Assembly (NCBI RefSeq): GCF_000772045.1
Contig: NZ_CP009754.1
Location: forward strand, 6,076,001-6,140,000
Reading direction: 5' to 3'
DNA: 64,000 nt
DNA from: Streptomyces sp. CCM_MD2014
GTDB taxonomy: Bacteria > Actinomycetota > Actinomycetes > Streptomycetales > Streptomycetaceae
Of the stretch, positions 1 to 7,336 are shown one piece after another. The translations under genes and the position numbers were made by a program. Every line of letters begins with the position of its first letter. Position 1 is the first letter of the stretch. The notes under the pieces are model-generated. The model was not told the DNA's origin, ran no database searches, and saw nothing but the letters and a program-made list of their open reading frames with translations.

Positions 1-808
1 CGCCCAGGCGGTGGCAGAAGACCAGGGCGTGCGGCAGGGAGCCGTGCAGGATGGCGAGGGCCACGCCGCTGAACCCGATGTGGTTGAGGGAACCCTGGCC
101 CTCGACGACGACCCACTCGTTGCCGGCCGCGGCCTCGAGGACGGCCTGCTCGACGGCGCCGCCCATGAAGTCGCCGGGCACGCCGTCGACCGCGACGCCG
201 TGGCCCGAGATCAGCATGCCGCTCTGGCCGGTGGCGGCGAAGCCGGTGCGGATGCCGCTGCGGTTGGCCTCGTTCCAGATCTCCAGGGCGGCGGTCTTCT
301 TGCCGATGTTGGAGTCGCTGCCGCAGGTGTGGACGACCCAGGTGTCCAGGTCCAGGACGCGGGCCCGGTTGAGCGGAACGGGCGGGGAGTCCTTGGTCTC
401 CCAGACGGTGACGCCCTTCTCCCGGACGGCACGGGCGATGTCCGGATCGTCGTTGAGGCGGTAGTGGATCGAGTTGATCAGGTGGAGGCCGTTCTGGACG
501 GCCGCGAGGAGGTGCGGCTTCCAGCCGGAGGGCAGGTCGGCCGAGTGCAGGCCCTTGCCGATGATCATGACCTCGGGGCGCAGGTGCAGAGCGTGCTCGA
601 CGCGGCCGACGATCGGGATCGCGCCACCGTAGCCGAGGACGTCCTGAACGGTCTGGCCGGCCTTCCGGCTGTCGATCACGGCGACGCAGCGGTCCCCGTT
701 GTAGCGGATCAGCGACGCCGCGATCTTGCTAGTGAAGAGTCCGAAGCAGCCCTCGGCGAACAGCACGAAGTTCTTGTCGACCAGCTCCGCATGGCTCAAC
801 TGACCCAC
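1..808 (-). CDS. DUF1611 family protein (partial, C-terminus beyond window)
   Basis: This gene reads off the left edge, so about 269 N-terminal residues are visible and the stop is not. The first part looks Rossmann-like. It is followed by a P-loop of the form GSDSNIGKK around residues 165-175, the layout of DUF1611 proteins (N-terminal Rossmann-like domain, C-terminal P-loop domain), a family that includes the D-glutamate N-acetyltransferase DgcN. A GTG start is chosen because GGAGG lies six bases upstream; another in-frame GTG four codons earlier has no ribosome site. It follows the ATP-grasp gene on the same strand after a 58-base gap, so the two are probably co-transcribed. The P-loop implies nucleotide binding. 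The acyl or amino substrate is unknown; a role in tailoring or activating an amino acid for the neighbouring ligase is inference. Confidence 0.75.
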   Translation of the reverse strand, partial: MGQLSHAELVDKNFVLFAEGCFGLFTSKIAASLIRYNGDRCVAVIDSRKAGQTVQDVLGYGGAIPIVGRVEHALHLRPEVMIIGKGLHSADLPSGWKPHLLAAVQNGLHLINSIHYRLNDDPDIARAVREKGVTVWETKDSPPVPLNRARVLDLDTWVVHTCGSDSNIGKKTAALEIWNEANRSGIRTGFAATGQSGMLISGHGVAVDGVPGDFMGGAVEQAVLEAAAGNEWVVVEGQGSLNHIGFSGVALAILHGSLPHALVFCHRLG

Positions 809-866
809 GTCTTCCTCCACGGACTCGATGGTTCGATTGCCGATGGCACGAGATGTTCGGGGCGCC

Positions 867-2108
867 CTACGCGACGGGCTCGGTGGTCAGGCGGTACTGC
901 GCGCGTGCCTGGCGCACGGCCGCCTCGATCTGCGCCTGGGTGCCGCCCCGGAAGAGGAAACGGCCGCCCTGGAGCGTGGCGTACGAGCCGGGACGGGAGA
1001 CCAGGACCTCGCCCGCCCTCGGCACCAACTCGCGGTACACGTGGGGCACCTCGCCCAGGAGCGGGGTGGAGCTGACGACCTTCTGGGGCAGCGGCCGGGG
1101 GCCCGGGACGATCAGCCACCCGCCGCTCAGTTCCGGGTCGGGGACCGGCAGGTCCACCGGGCGTCCGAGCAGCACGTCGGTCCACAGCCGGAACAGGTTC
1201 ACGCCGTGCACGTCGTGGACGACGTACGACACGTCGGCGCCCGGCACCCGGGCTCCGACCTCCAGGAACACCAACTCATCGCCCGTGTCGAAGAGTTCGA
1301 GGTGGAAAGCGGAGCTTCGCAGACCGAGCGCGGTCAGACAGCGCAGGGCGAAGTCCTCACAGCGGCCCCGCACCCCGGGATCCGTCTGGAAGACCGAGCC
1401 GAGCGGTTCACCCAGGCGCTCGAAGTCCAGACAGGTGGAGACGTAGCGCGACGTGCACAGGAACAGCGGTTTGCCGTCGGCGTCCACCACCCCGTCGACG
1501 TGCAGGATCTCGCCCTGGACGAACTCCTCGACCTCGAAGTCCCGCAGCGTCCGTTCGGCGCACAGGGCCCGCAGCTCCTCGGCCGAGGCGATCTCGCGCA
1601 CACCCTGGCTGGACGCCCCCCGCACCGGCTTGACGATCACGGGGTAGCCGAACTCCCCGGCGGCCGCGAGGATCTGCTCCTCGGTGCGGCAGGACGCCCA
1701 GCGCGGCACCCGGAGGCCGGCCCGGGACAGCGTCTCCTTCATGACGGTCTTGTCGCGGAACCTGGCGGTCTCCTCGGGGCCGGGGCCCTGGATGCCGTAC
1801 CGCTCGCGCAGGGTCGCCGCGAGGTCGAGGAGCATCTCGGAGAAGCCGATGACGTGGTCGAAGGGTCCTTCGTCGCGGACGACGGCGTCCACCAGGGCCA
1901 GCACGCCGTCCAGATCGGTGAAGTCCGGTACGACGTGGACCCGTTCGGCATCGGCGGGCACCCCGCTGCGACCGCCCTCGTCGCACACGTACGTGACCCG
2001 GTCGGTCTCCGGGTCGAAGACGACCCCGGGAGCGGCGAGGCGGTTCTCCCAGCGCCGCTCGTCCTCGTACAAGGGCCAGCGGGTCAGGAACAGGATTGCG
2101 CCGGACAT
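867..2108 (-). CDS. ATP-grasp carboxylate-amine ligase-like protein
   Basis: A 413-residue protein with an ATP-grasp fold. VIVKPVRGASSQG at residues 157-169 gives the ATP-binding lysine (K160), and E271 with E283 in the ELF...FLEVGAR segment are the likely Mg-ATP ligands. Such proteins join a carboxylate to an amine through an acyl phosphate; biotin-carboxylase-like members include L-amino acid ligases of the BacD type. Start ATG is chosen with GAGGA nine bases upstream; an ATG-less extension five codons upstream has no ribosome site. It is divergent from the flavin reductase and EPSPS-like genes and upstream of the DUF1611 gene. The substrate is not readable from sequence. Family assignment is firm; amino-acid ligation is inference from context. 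Confidence 0.85.
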   Translation of the reverse strand: MSGAILFLTRWPLYEDERRWENRLAAPGVVFDPETDRVTYVCDEGGRSGVPADAERVHVVPDFTDLDGVLALVDAVVRDEGPFDHVIGFSEMLLDLAATLRERYGIQGPGPEETARFRDKTVMKETLSRAGLRVPRWASCRTEEQILAAAGEFGYPVIVKPVRGASSQGVREIASAEELRALCAERTLRDFEVEEFVQGEILHVDGVVDADGKPLFLCTSRYVSTCLDFERLGEPLGSVFQTDPGVRGRCEDFALRCLTALGLRSSAFHLELFDTGDELVFLEVGARVPGADVSYVVHDVHGVNLFRLWTDVLLGRPVDLPVPDPELSGGWLIVPGPRPLPQKVVSSTPLLGEVPHVYRELVPRAGEVLVSRPGSYATLQGGRFLFRGGTQAQIEAAVRQARAQYRLTTEPVA

Positions 2109-2283
2109 GAATGTCGTCCTCACGGTTCACAGGCTTTGTGGTCGTGCCCGGCCGGGGCGGCCGGTTGATGGCGGCAGTGGGCCTTGAAAAACCGAAGAAT
2201 GAGCCGGAAATGGAATTCCGGGAACGGCCCCCGACGCCTTTCGCGCTGCCACAGCCTCGCATGGGACCGGCGTCGTCAGAATA

Positions 2284-2295
2284 GGACCTAGGTCC
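2284..2295. promoter_or_regulatory. Palindrome GGACCTAGGTCC, possible operator
   Basis: A perfect 12-base palindrome, about 175 bases in front of the ATP-grasp start and in the shared divergent region. Its place fits an operator for a cluster regulator, but no second copy was found, so function is a guess. Confidence 0.35.
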
Positions 2296-2436
2296 CGGCG
2301 CCCCGGTCCCGCGGGTTCGCGTGCGCCCGGTTCCCTTCAAAGGCGGAGCGGGGTCCGTGGCGAGGTCGGCGGGGTGACGCTTCCCGCGCCGGCCGGGCCG
2401 CCGGGCCGCGCCGGCGGTGGACGGCGGGCCGGAATC

Positions 2437-2495
2437 GCCATGGGCACATGGACCTATTGCCCGCACGTCACACGGGGCACAGAATTCCATTCGCG
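2437..2495 (+). repeat. Direct repeat copy A upstream of flavin reductase
   Basis: About 59 bases starting GCCATGGGCA and containing CCTATTGCCCGCACGTCA and ACAGAATTC. It matches copy B (3166-3224) at roughly four of five positions, with the blocks CCTATTGCCCGCACGTCA and ACAGAATTC identical. The copies end about 134 bases upstream of the flavin reductase and EPSPS-like starts (134 and 132 bases), so a conserved regulatory or promoter element is likely. Confidence 0.7.
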
Positions 2496-2629
2496 TCCCA
2501 CCGCCCCGGCGGTGGGGTGACCTGTTCCCGCTCTGCGGATGTCGACGGTGCCGCACACGGCGGGGACACGGCCCGGCCGTTGGCTTCCCCAACCGGACTG
2601 AATCTCACGGGACAGGATGTGGTGCTGCC

Positions 2630-3127
2630 GTGACGGCGGAGACGGTACGGCGAGCGAGTTCCGAGGACTTCCGGGCGGCCATGGCCCGGTTCGCGACCGG
2701 GGTCGTGGTGGTGACGACCCTGGGCGACGGCGGGCTGCCGCGCGGCTTCACGGCGAGTTCGTTCTGTTCGGTGTCGCTGCACCCGCCGCTGATCCTGGTC
2801 TGCCTGGCCAACTCGGCCGACTCCTTCGACGCGTTCGACTCCTGCGGGCATTTCGCGGTGAGTGTGCTGGGCCCCGAACACCGGTCGCTGGCACAGCGGT
2901 TCGCGACCAAGGGCACCGACAAGTTCGCGTCGGAGGGCCTGTCCCGCACGCCCGGCGGACTGCCCACCGTGGCGGGTGCGCTCGTCGAACTCGACTGCGA
3001 CGTGTACGCCCGGCACCCGGCCGGGGACCACACGATCCTGATCGGCCGGGTGTCGGACACCCGTCTGGGAGAACGCGCGGCGTCTCCCATGGTCTATTAC
3101 GAAAGGAACTTCCGTTTCCTGGCCTGA
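2630..3127 (+). CDS. Flavin reductase of the DIM6/NTAB family
   Basis: A 165-residue protein that begins TAETVRRASSEDFRAAMARFATGV after a GTG start; this and the internal GFTASSFCSVSLHPPL and ASPMVYYERNFRFL segments are typical of flavin reductase domain proteins that supply FMNH2 or FADH2 to two-component monooxygenases. The GTG has only a weak AGGAT about 11 bases upstream, so the start is less sure than the family. The reading frame stays open for 71 codons upstream but lacks family similarity. No flavin-dependent monooxygenase that would use the reduced flavin lies in the cluster portion visible here, so the partner may be beyond the left edge or the enzyme may act alone. Confidence 0.85.
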   Translation: MTAETVRRASSEDFRAAMARFATGVVVVTTLGDGGLPRGFTASSFCSVSLHPPLILVCLANSADSFDAFDSCGHFAVSVLGPEHRSLAQRFATKGTDKFASEGLSRTPGGLPTVAGALVELDCDVYARHPAGDHTILIGRVSDTRLGERAASPMVYYERNFRFLA

Positions 3128-3165
3128 GCGGGCCGGCGGCGGTCTGGCCGCGGAACACGGTAAAT

Positions 3166-3224
3166 GCCATGGGCAGATTGGCCTATTGCCCGCACGTCAT
3201 CCGGGAAACAGAATTCACATTACG
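3166..3224 (+). repeat. Direct repeat copy B upstream of EPSPS-like gene
   Basis: Second copy of the element at 2437-2495, 39 bases after the flavin reductase stop. The conservation is concentrated in two blocks (18 and 9 bases) and the spacing to the next start matches copy A. It suggests that the EPSPS-like gene has its own promoter under the same control as the flavin reductase. Confidence 0.7.
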
Positions 3225-3356
3225 CCCCCCACTGCCGATGGAGGGCCGTTGTTGTGCGCCAGGACGAGCTTTTCCGACCTGCCGCCCCGACGTCGGAGCG
3301 ACCTCGCTCGCAAAGGTTGTGGGGCGGCGCATGATGGGAAACGGGAGATTACGAGG

Positions 3357-4706
3357 ATGCTACTGAAGGTTGATCCGGTCGATTCCTTCTCCGGAACTTT
3401 CCGCGTCCCGTCTTCGAAACCGGAGACGCAACGGGCGATTCTGGTCGGCACACTGGCCGACGGCACGTCACGGGTCTTCAACGATCTCCGCTGCGACGAG
3501 ACGGAGACCATGAAGAACGCGTGCCGTGCCATCGGCGCCAAGATCACCGAGCACGACGACTACCTGGAGATCCAGGGCATCGGGCAGTCGTCCCCGCGCA
3601 TCGGGCGCGTCATCCAGTCCCGCGGCTCGGGCCTGGTGTTCCGCGTGGTGACGGCGCTGGCCTCGGTGCAGCCCTCGCCGGTCGTCGTCACCGGCGACGC
3701 GACCCTGCGCAACCGCGTGATGGAGCCCCTGCTGCAGGCGCTGCGCGAACTCGGCGCGGACATCGAGTCGATCGTCGGCAAGGACCAGGCCCCGGTCGTC
3801 AACTGGGGGCACGGCCTGAAGGGCGGCACCTGCCGGCTGCCGGGCGACATCAGCTCCCAGTTCATCACCGCCATCCTGTTCGCCGCCCCGCTGGCCGACG
3901 GGCCGGTGGAGATCGAGGTGACGGGCGAGGTCTACTCCCAGTCGTACATCCGGCAGACGCTGGCGAGCCTGACCAACGCCGGCATCAAGGTCTCCGCGTC
4001 GGAGGACATGCGCCACTACCAGGTGGAGCCCTCCGCCTACCAGGCCCAGGACGTCACCACGCACGAGGACTACACCTCGGCCTCGTACCTGCTCGCCGCC
4101 GCCGCGCTCTTCCCCGGCCGGACCGTACTGACCAACGTCTACGGCGACAGCATGCAGGGCGAGTTCGCGATCGTCCCGATCCTGGAGCAGCTCGGGGTGA
4201 GCGTCACCTTCGACCGGGCCAGCTCGTCGCTGACCGTCGACAACCCGGAGGGGAGCATGCGCGGCGACTTCGAGGTCGACGTGCGGGACTGCCCCAACAT
4301 CGTGCCCACGCTCGCCGCCCTCGGGGCGTACGTGCAGGGCAGTCTGCGGGTGACCGGCGGGCGCCTCACCCGCTTCCACAAGGCGTCGCGCATCGAGGCC
4401 ATGGCCGCCGAACTGACCCGGGCGGGTGTGGACATCGAGGTCCTGTACGACGACGGGATCTGCGACGGCTTCCTGGTCCGCGGCGCCCAGACCTACCCCG
4501 GCGGCGTGACGCTGTCCAGCTGGGGCGACCACCGCATCTTCATGTCGCTGTTCGTGGCCGGCCTGCGGATGCAGTCCGCCAACCGGTTCTCCGGTTTCGA
4601 GGACGTCAAGCTGTCCTTCCCCACCTTCCTGGAGGAGTTCGCCAAGGCGGGCGTCCGGACCACCTCCGTCGAGGAGGAGAAGGAGCCCGCCGCGGCCCTC
4701 GGCTGA
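3357..4706 (+). CDS. EPSP synthase (AroA)-like protein with altered active site
   Basis: A 449-residue two-domain enolpyruvyl-transferase-fold protein, slightly longer than AroA. Aligned by eye to E. coli AroA it keeps K22 (K21 here, in SSKPETQR), R27 (R26), R124 (R120), the SSQF shikimate-phosphate loop (166-169), D313 (D311) and the DHR motif (391-393). It differs where PEP chemistry occurs: NAGTAMR is SRGSGLVFR (88-96), KETDR is HKASR (341-345) so the catalytic glutamate is lysine 342, and the lysine before the TFP motif is L419. This points to a shikimate-like ligand but a reaction other than normal enolpyruvyl transfer, or a non-catalytic role. Start ATG follows GGGAG. Context is a biosynthetic cluster, not the shikimate operon. 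Confidence 0.85.
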   Translation: MLLKVDPVDSFSGTFRVPSSKPETQRAILVGTLADGTSRVFNDLRCDETETMKNACRAIGAKITEHDDYLEIQGIGQSSPRIGRVIQSRGSGLVFRVVTALASVQPSPVVVTGDATLRNRVMEPLLQALRELGADIESIVGKDQAPVVNWGHGLKGGTCRLPGDISSQFITAILFAAPLADGPVEIEVTGEVYSQSYIRQTLASLTNAGIKVSASEDMRHYQVEPSAYQAQDVTTHEDYTSASYLLAAAALFPGRTVLTNVYGDSMQGEFAIVPILEQLGVSVTFDRASSSLTVDNPEGSMRGDFEVDVRDCPNIVPTLAALGAYVQGSLRVTGGRLTRFHKASRIEAMAAELTRAGVDIEVLYDDGICDGFLVRGAQTYPGGVTLSSWGDHRIFMSLFVAGLRMQSANRFSGFEDVKLSFPTFLEEFAKAGVRTTSVEEEKEPAAALG

Positions 4707-4726
4707 CCAGGACCCCGGCACCTCCC

Positions 4727-4751
4727 GGCGGTACGCCGTCCGCGTACCGCC
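4727..4751 (+). terminator. Hairpin after EPSPS-like gene (10-base perfect arms)
   Basis: GGCGGTACGC, five-base loop, GCGTACCGCC, 20 bases after the stop codon. A stable GC stem without a clear T-run, as is common for Streptomyces terminators. Confidence 0.65.
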
Positions 4752-4813
4752 GCGCCGGGGACGCACGGGACACGCAACGGACGCGACGGGCGGCCGGCCT
4801 CGACCGGGCCGTC

Positions 4814-4844
4814 GGCGTGCGGGCCCGACCGACGCCCGCACGCC
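4814..4844 (+). terminator. Second hairpin before aminotransferase (11-base perfect arms)
   Basis: GGCGTGCGGGC, nine-base loop, GCCCGCACGCC, about 85 bases before the aminotransferase start. It either reinforces termination or acts as a leader structure controlling read-through into the next gene. Confidence 0.55.
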
Positions 4845-4929
4845 CCGTCGTGTCGCGCGGCCCGCGCGGCCCGGTGAACCGCACCCCACCGCAGGACCGT
4901 CCGCTCCCCCCGGTCAGGAAGTTCCCCCG

Positions 4930-5997
4930 ATGCCCGCCACACCTGCCCCCCGGCTGCGCGCCGACGTCTCCGGGCTGCCTCGCTACGTCCCCGGCCGAGC
5001 CGCACCGAGCGACCGGGTGGACAAGCTGTCGTCGAACGAGAACCCCTACCCTCCGCTGCCGTCGGTCGTCGCCGCGATGCGCGAGGAACTGGAGCGCGTC
5101 AACCGCTATCCCGACCCGGGCAGCCGGGCACTGGTCACGGACCTGTCCGACGCGCTCGCGGTCCCCCCGGAGCATCTCGTGCCCGGCACCGGCTCCCTCG
5201 GCGTCACCCGGGACCTGCTGCGCGCCGCCGCCGGCGAAGGCGACGAAGTGCTGTTCGCCTGGCGCTCCTTCGAGGCGTATCCCCAGCTCACCTGGGCCAA
5301 CGGGGCAACCGCGGTGCAGGTTCCGCTGCGTGCCGAGCGGCACGATTTGGAGGCAATGGCCCACGCGGTGACGGACCGCACCCGTATGATTATCGTGTGC
5401 AACCCCAACAACCCGACCGGCACGGCCGTGCGCCGTGGTGAGCTGGAGCGCTTCCTCGACCGGGTGCCCGGCCACGTGCTGGTGGTGCTCGACGAGGCGT
5501 ACCGCGAGTTCGTCGACGACCCCGAGGTGCCCGACGGCGTCCAGGTGTACCGCGAGCGGCCCAACGTCGCCGTTCTGCGCACCTTCTCCAAGGCGTACGG
5601 GCTGGCGCGCCTGCGTGTGGGCTACGCGGTGGCGCATCCGCCGGTCGCGGCCGCGCTGCGGGCCTGCGCCGTGCCGTTCGGCGTCAGCGGCATCGCCCAG
5701 GCCGCCGCGCGGGCCTCGCTCGCAGCCGGCCCCGAACTGCTGGAGCGGGTGCGGACCCTGGTGGCCGAGCGCGCCCGGGTCACCCGTGGACTGCGGACCG
5801 CGGGCTGGATCGTTCCCGACAGCCAGGCCAACTTCGTCTGGCTGCGCCTCGGCGCGCGTGCGCGGGCGTTCACCGACGCGTGCGAGGCGGCGGGGATCAT
5901 GGTGCGCCCCTTCGGCGACGAGGGGGTGCGGATCACCATCGGCGCTCCCGGGGCGAACGACCGCCTGCTGAAGATCGCGGGGGACTGGCTGGTGTGA
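4930..5997 (+). CDS. HisC-like PLP aminotransferase
   Basis: A 355-residue fold-type I aminotransferase of the histidinol-phosphate aminotransferase group. Visible landmarks are KLSSNENPYPP (32-42), NPNNPTG (158-164), VLDEAY with D188 that pairs with the PLP ring nitrogen, and TFSKAYGLARLRVGY (218-232) with the Schiff-base lysine K221. The length is normal for HisC. Ribosome site AGGAAG precedes the ATG. It sits 223 bases behind the EPSPS-like gene with two hairpins between, away from other his genes, so it more likely aminates a keto or aldehyde intermediate of the cluster product than serves histidine synthesis; that is inference. Confidence 0.85.
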   Translation: MPATPAPRLRADVSGLPRYVPGRAAPSDRVDKLSSNENPYPPLPSVVAAMREELERVNRYPDPGSRALVTDLSDALAVPPEHLVPGTGSLGVTRDLLRAAAGEGDEVLFAWRSFEAYPQLTWANGATAVQVPLRAERHDLEAMAHAVTDRTRMIIVCNPNNPTGTAVRRGELERFLDRVPGHVLVVLDEAYREFVDDPEVPDGVQVYRERPNVAVLRTFSKAYGLARLRVGYAVAHPPVAAALRACAVPFGVSGIAQAAARASLAAGPELLERVRTLVAERARVTRGLRTAGWIVPDSQANFVWLRLGARARAFTDACEAAGIMVRPFGDEGVRITIGAPGANDRLLKIAGDWLV

Positions 5998-6865
5998 AGC
6001 CGGCCGTGTGACGGCCCCACGTGCTCCGGCGTTCCCGAATACGGCTGCGGGTGTGGCCGCACTCCAGGGGAGCGCCGTCAAAGGTGCGTTTGGTGAATTG
6101 CTGATCCGGCATCCGAATTTTACTTATCCTTTGCCTTGGCCGGTGCGGGGCGATATTTTCCTGGGAATCACTGGCCAATTAGTCGCGCTGGCATGTAAAT
6201 TTTGAATCCACGCTTGATCAGTTTCGCCCTGTGCCTTGTCGTAAGGCATCAGGACAGGACGCTGTTGCTCACCAGGCCCAGCGGTGTCCGGCGAACAGGT
6301 CGCGGATGACGGGGGGAGAGGCCGTGCTTGCGTGCGGTGGGCAGGTGAGCGTGCACGGCCGGACGGCGGTCCGCGCCGTCCGGGAGGCGCTCCGCCGCGG
6401 GGTCCGGCCGGGCGGTCCGGTCCGGTGTGCGGTCCCTCGTCCCCTTCCGGCCGACCGGCTTCGGCCCACCCCGCCTGCGCTGCGAGCGTGGCGGCGGCTC
6501 GCGCAGCAACGGCGCGTCCTGCGCCGGGGCCCCTGAGGGGGCCGGCGAGTCCTGCGCCGGACGCCGTATGAACCCCGCGTTCGCGGCGCCCGGGCCGCCG
6601 GTCCGCGACGTGTGTCGACCGTCGCGCCGCAGGTGCTTCACGGCCTTGGCTTTATGTCTTGCGGTGTTTTGAATTGTTCAAAACGGGGGGATTTCAATGC
6701 CGTCATGCCCATGCGCGTTTTATGCCGATCCGCGGGCGCCGAAACGCTTAGCGGCGCTTCCCGTTGCCTGAAACCCGGCCCGGTCGAGCAGGGCGCAGGG
6801 CCGCCTCCCATGACCGTGGACGTTTTTTCTCATGCCCGTCGGGAGACCCAAGGAGGAGACAGGAC
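5998..6865. other. 868-base gene-free region with AT-rich stretch
   Basis: No supported gene. Bases about 6080-6235 are far richer in A/T than the rest of the window (for example around GAATTTTACTTATCC and GTAAATTTTGAATCC), and a long AT-rich palindrome lies at 6666-6684. The remainder is GC-rich with no codon-biased frame. It probably carries the promoter and operators of the double-HTH regulator gene that follows; short open frames here have no ribosome site. Confidence 0.6.
6666..6684. promoter_or_regulatory. Perfect inverted repeat GTTTTGAA-TTG-TTCAAAAC
   Basis: Eight-base perfect arms around a three-base centre, 182 bases before the regulator start. Such an AT-rich perfect palindrome is unexpected by chance in DNA of this composition and looks like a protein-binding site. 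Confidence 0.55.
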
Positions 6866-7288
6866 GTGGAACAGGCAACTGTCGTAGAACTCACCGGCCG
6901 GGAGCTGGACGTACTCCGTCTGCTGGCCGAAGGGCTGAGCAACCGGCTCATCGCTCGAAGACTCGAGATATCCGAGAAGACCGCGAAGAACCACCTCAGC
7001 AGCATCTACCTCAAGATCGGCGCCACCGACCGGATCCAGGCGGCCCTCTACGCCCGGCACAGCGGCCTGACCGACCCCGGCGAAGCGGCTCCCGCCGCCC
7101 CCGCCCTCACCGCACGCGAGCAAGGCGTACTCAGCTTACTGGCCCAGGGGTTGAGCAACCGGCTCATCGCTCGGAACCTGGAGATTTCCGAGAAGACCGT
7201 GAAGAACCACCTCAGCAGCATCTACGCGAAGATCGGCGCCACCCATCGCACTCAGGCCGCCCTCTACGCCCTGTACTCGGGCCTCTGA
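6866..7288 (+). CDS. Small regulator made of two tandem LuxR/GerE-type HTH domains
   Basis: A 140-residue protein consisting almost only of two LuxR C-terminal HTH domains (residues 9-68 and 81-140) joined by a short Pro/Ala linker. Each begins L-T-x-R-E and carries GLSNRLIAR.LEISEKT.KNHLSSIY.KIGA. There is no receiver, sensor or ATPase domain. The two halves are also very similar at the DNA level, which indicates an internal duplication of one unit with a period of 72 codons. GTG is preferred because GGAGGAGAC and AGGA precede it; the upstream in-frame ATG gives an atypical leader. It lies inside the biosynthetic cluster and may be its pathway-specific activator. A single polypeptide with two DNA-reading heads could bind direct repeats such as those at 2437 and 3166; that link is inference. 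Confidence 0.85.
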   Translation: MEQATVVELTGRELDVLRLLAEGLSNRLIARRLEISEKTAKNHLSSIYLKIGATDRIQAALYARHSGLTDPGEAAPAAPALTAREQGVLSLLAQGLSNRLIARNLEISEKTVKNHLSSIYAKIGATHRTQAALYALYSGL

Positions 7289-7290
7289 AC

Positions 7291-7306
7291 GGCCCGCGGC
7301 CGGGCC
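7291..7306. terminator. Hairpin between convergent regulator and hydrolase genes
   Basis: GGCCCG-CGGC-CGGGCC directly after the regulator stop and before the hydrolase stop on the other strand; suited to end transcription from both sides. Confidence 0.5.
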
Positions 7307-7336
7307 GCTCCCGCCGCGGGGCACCGTCGCCGGGCG

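Larger units (their letters stand above)
2109..2629. other. 521-base divergent intergenic region of the biosynthetic cluster
   Basis: Holds the promoters of the ATP-grasp gene (left) and the flavin reductase gene (right). It contains a perfect 12-base palindrome and the first copy of a direct repeat that recurs in front of the EPSPS-like gene (both listed separately). Short in-frame extensions exist but lack ribosome sites, so no gene is called here. Confidence 0.6.

Noticed and set aside
3357..4706. Genuine shikimate pathway aroA
   Set aside because: Key PEP-site residues are replaced and no other aro genes are nearby.
3468..4889. Long minus-strand open frame opposite the EPSPS-like gene
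   Set aside because: Opposite-strand frames stay open in high-GC DNA; the protein is low-complexity and the plus strand carries a clear family match.
6008..6205. 65-codon open frame in the AT-rich gap
   Set aside because: No ribosome site, no codon bias and no similarity that I recognise; could be a peptide gene but cannot be supported.
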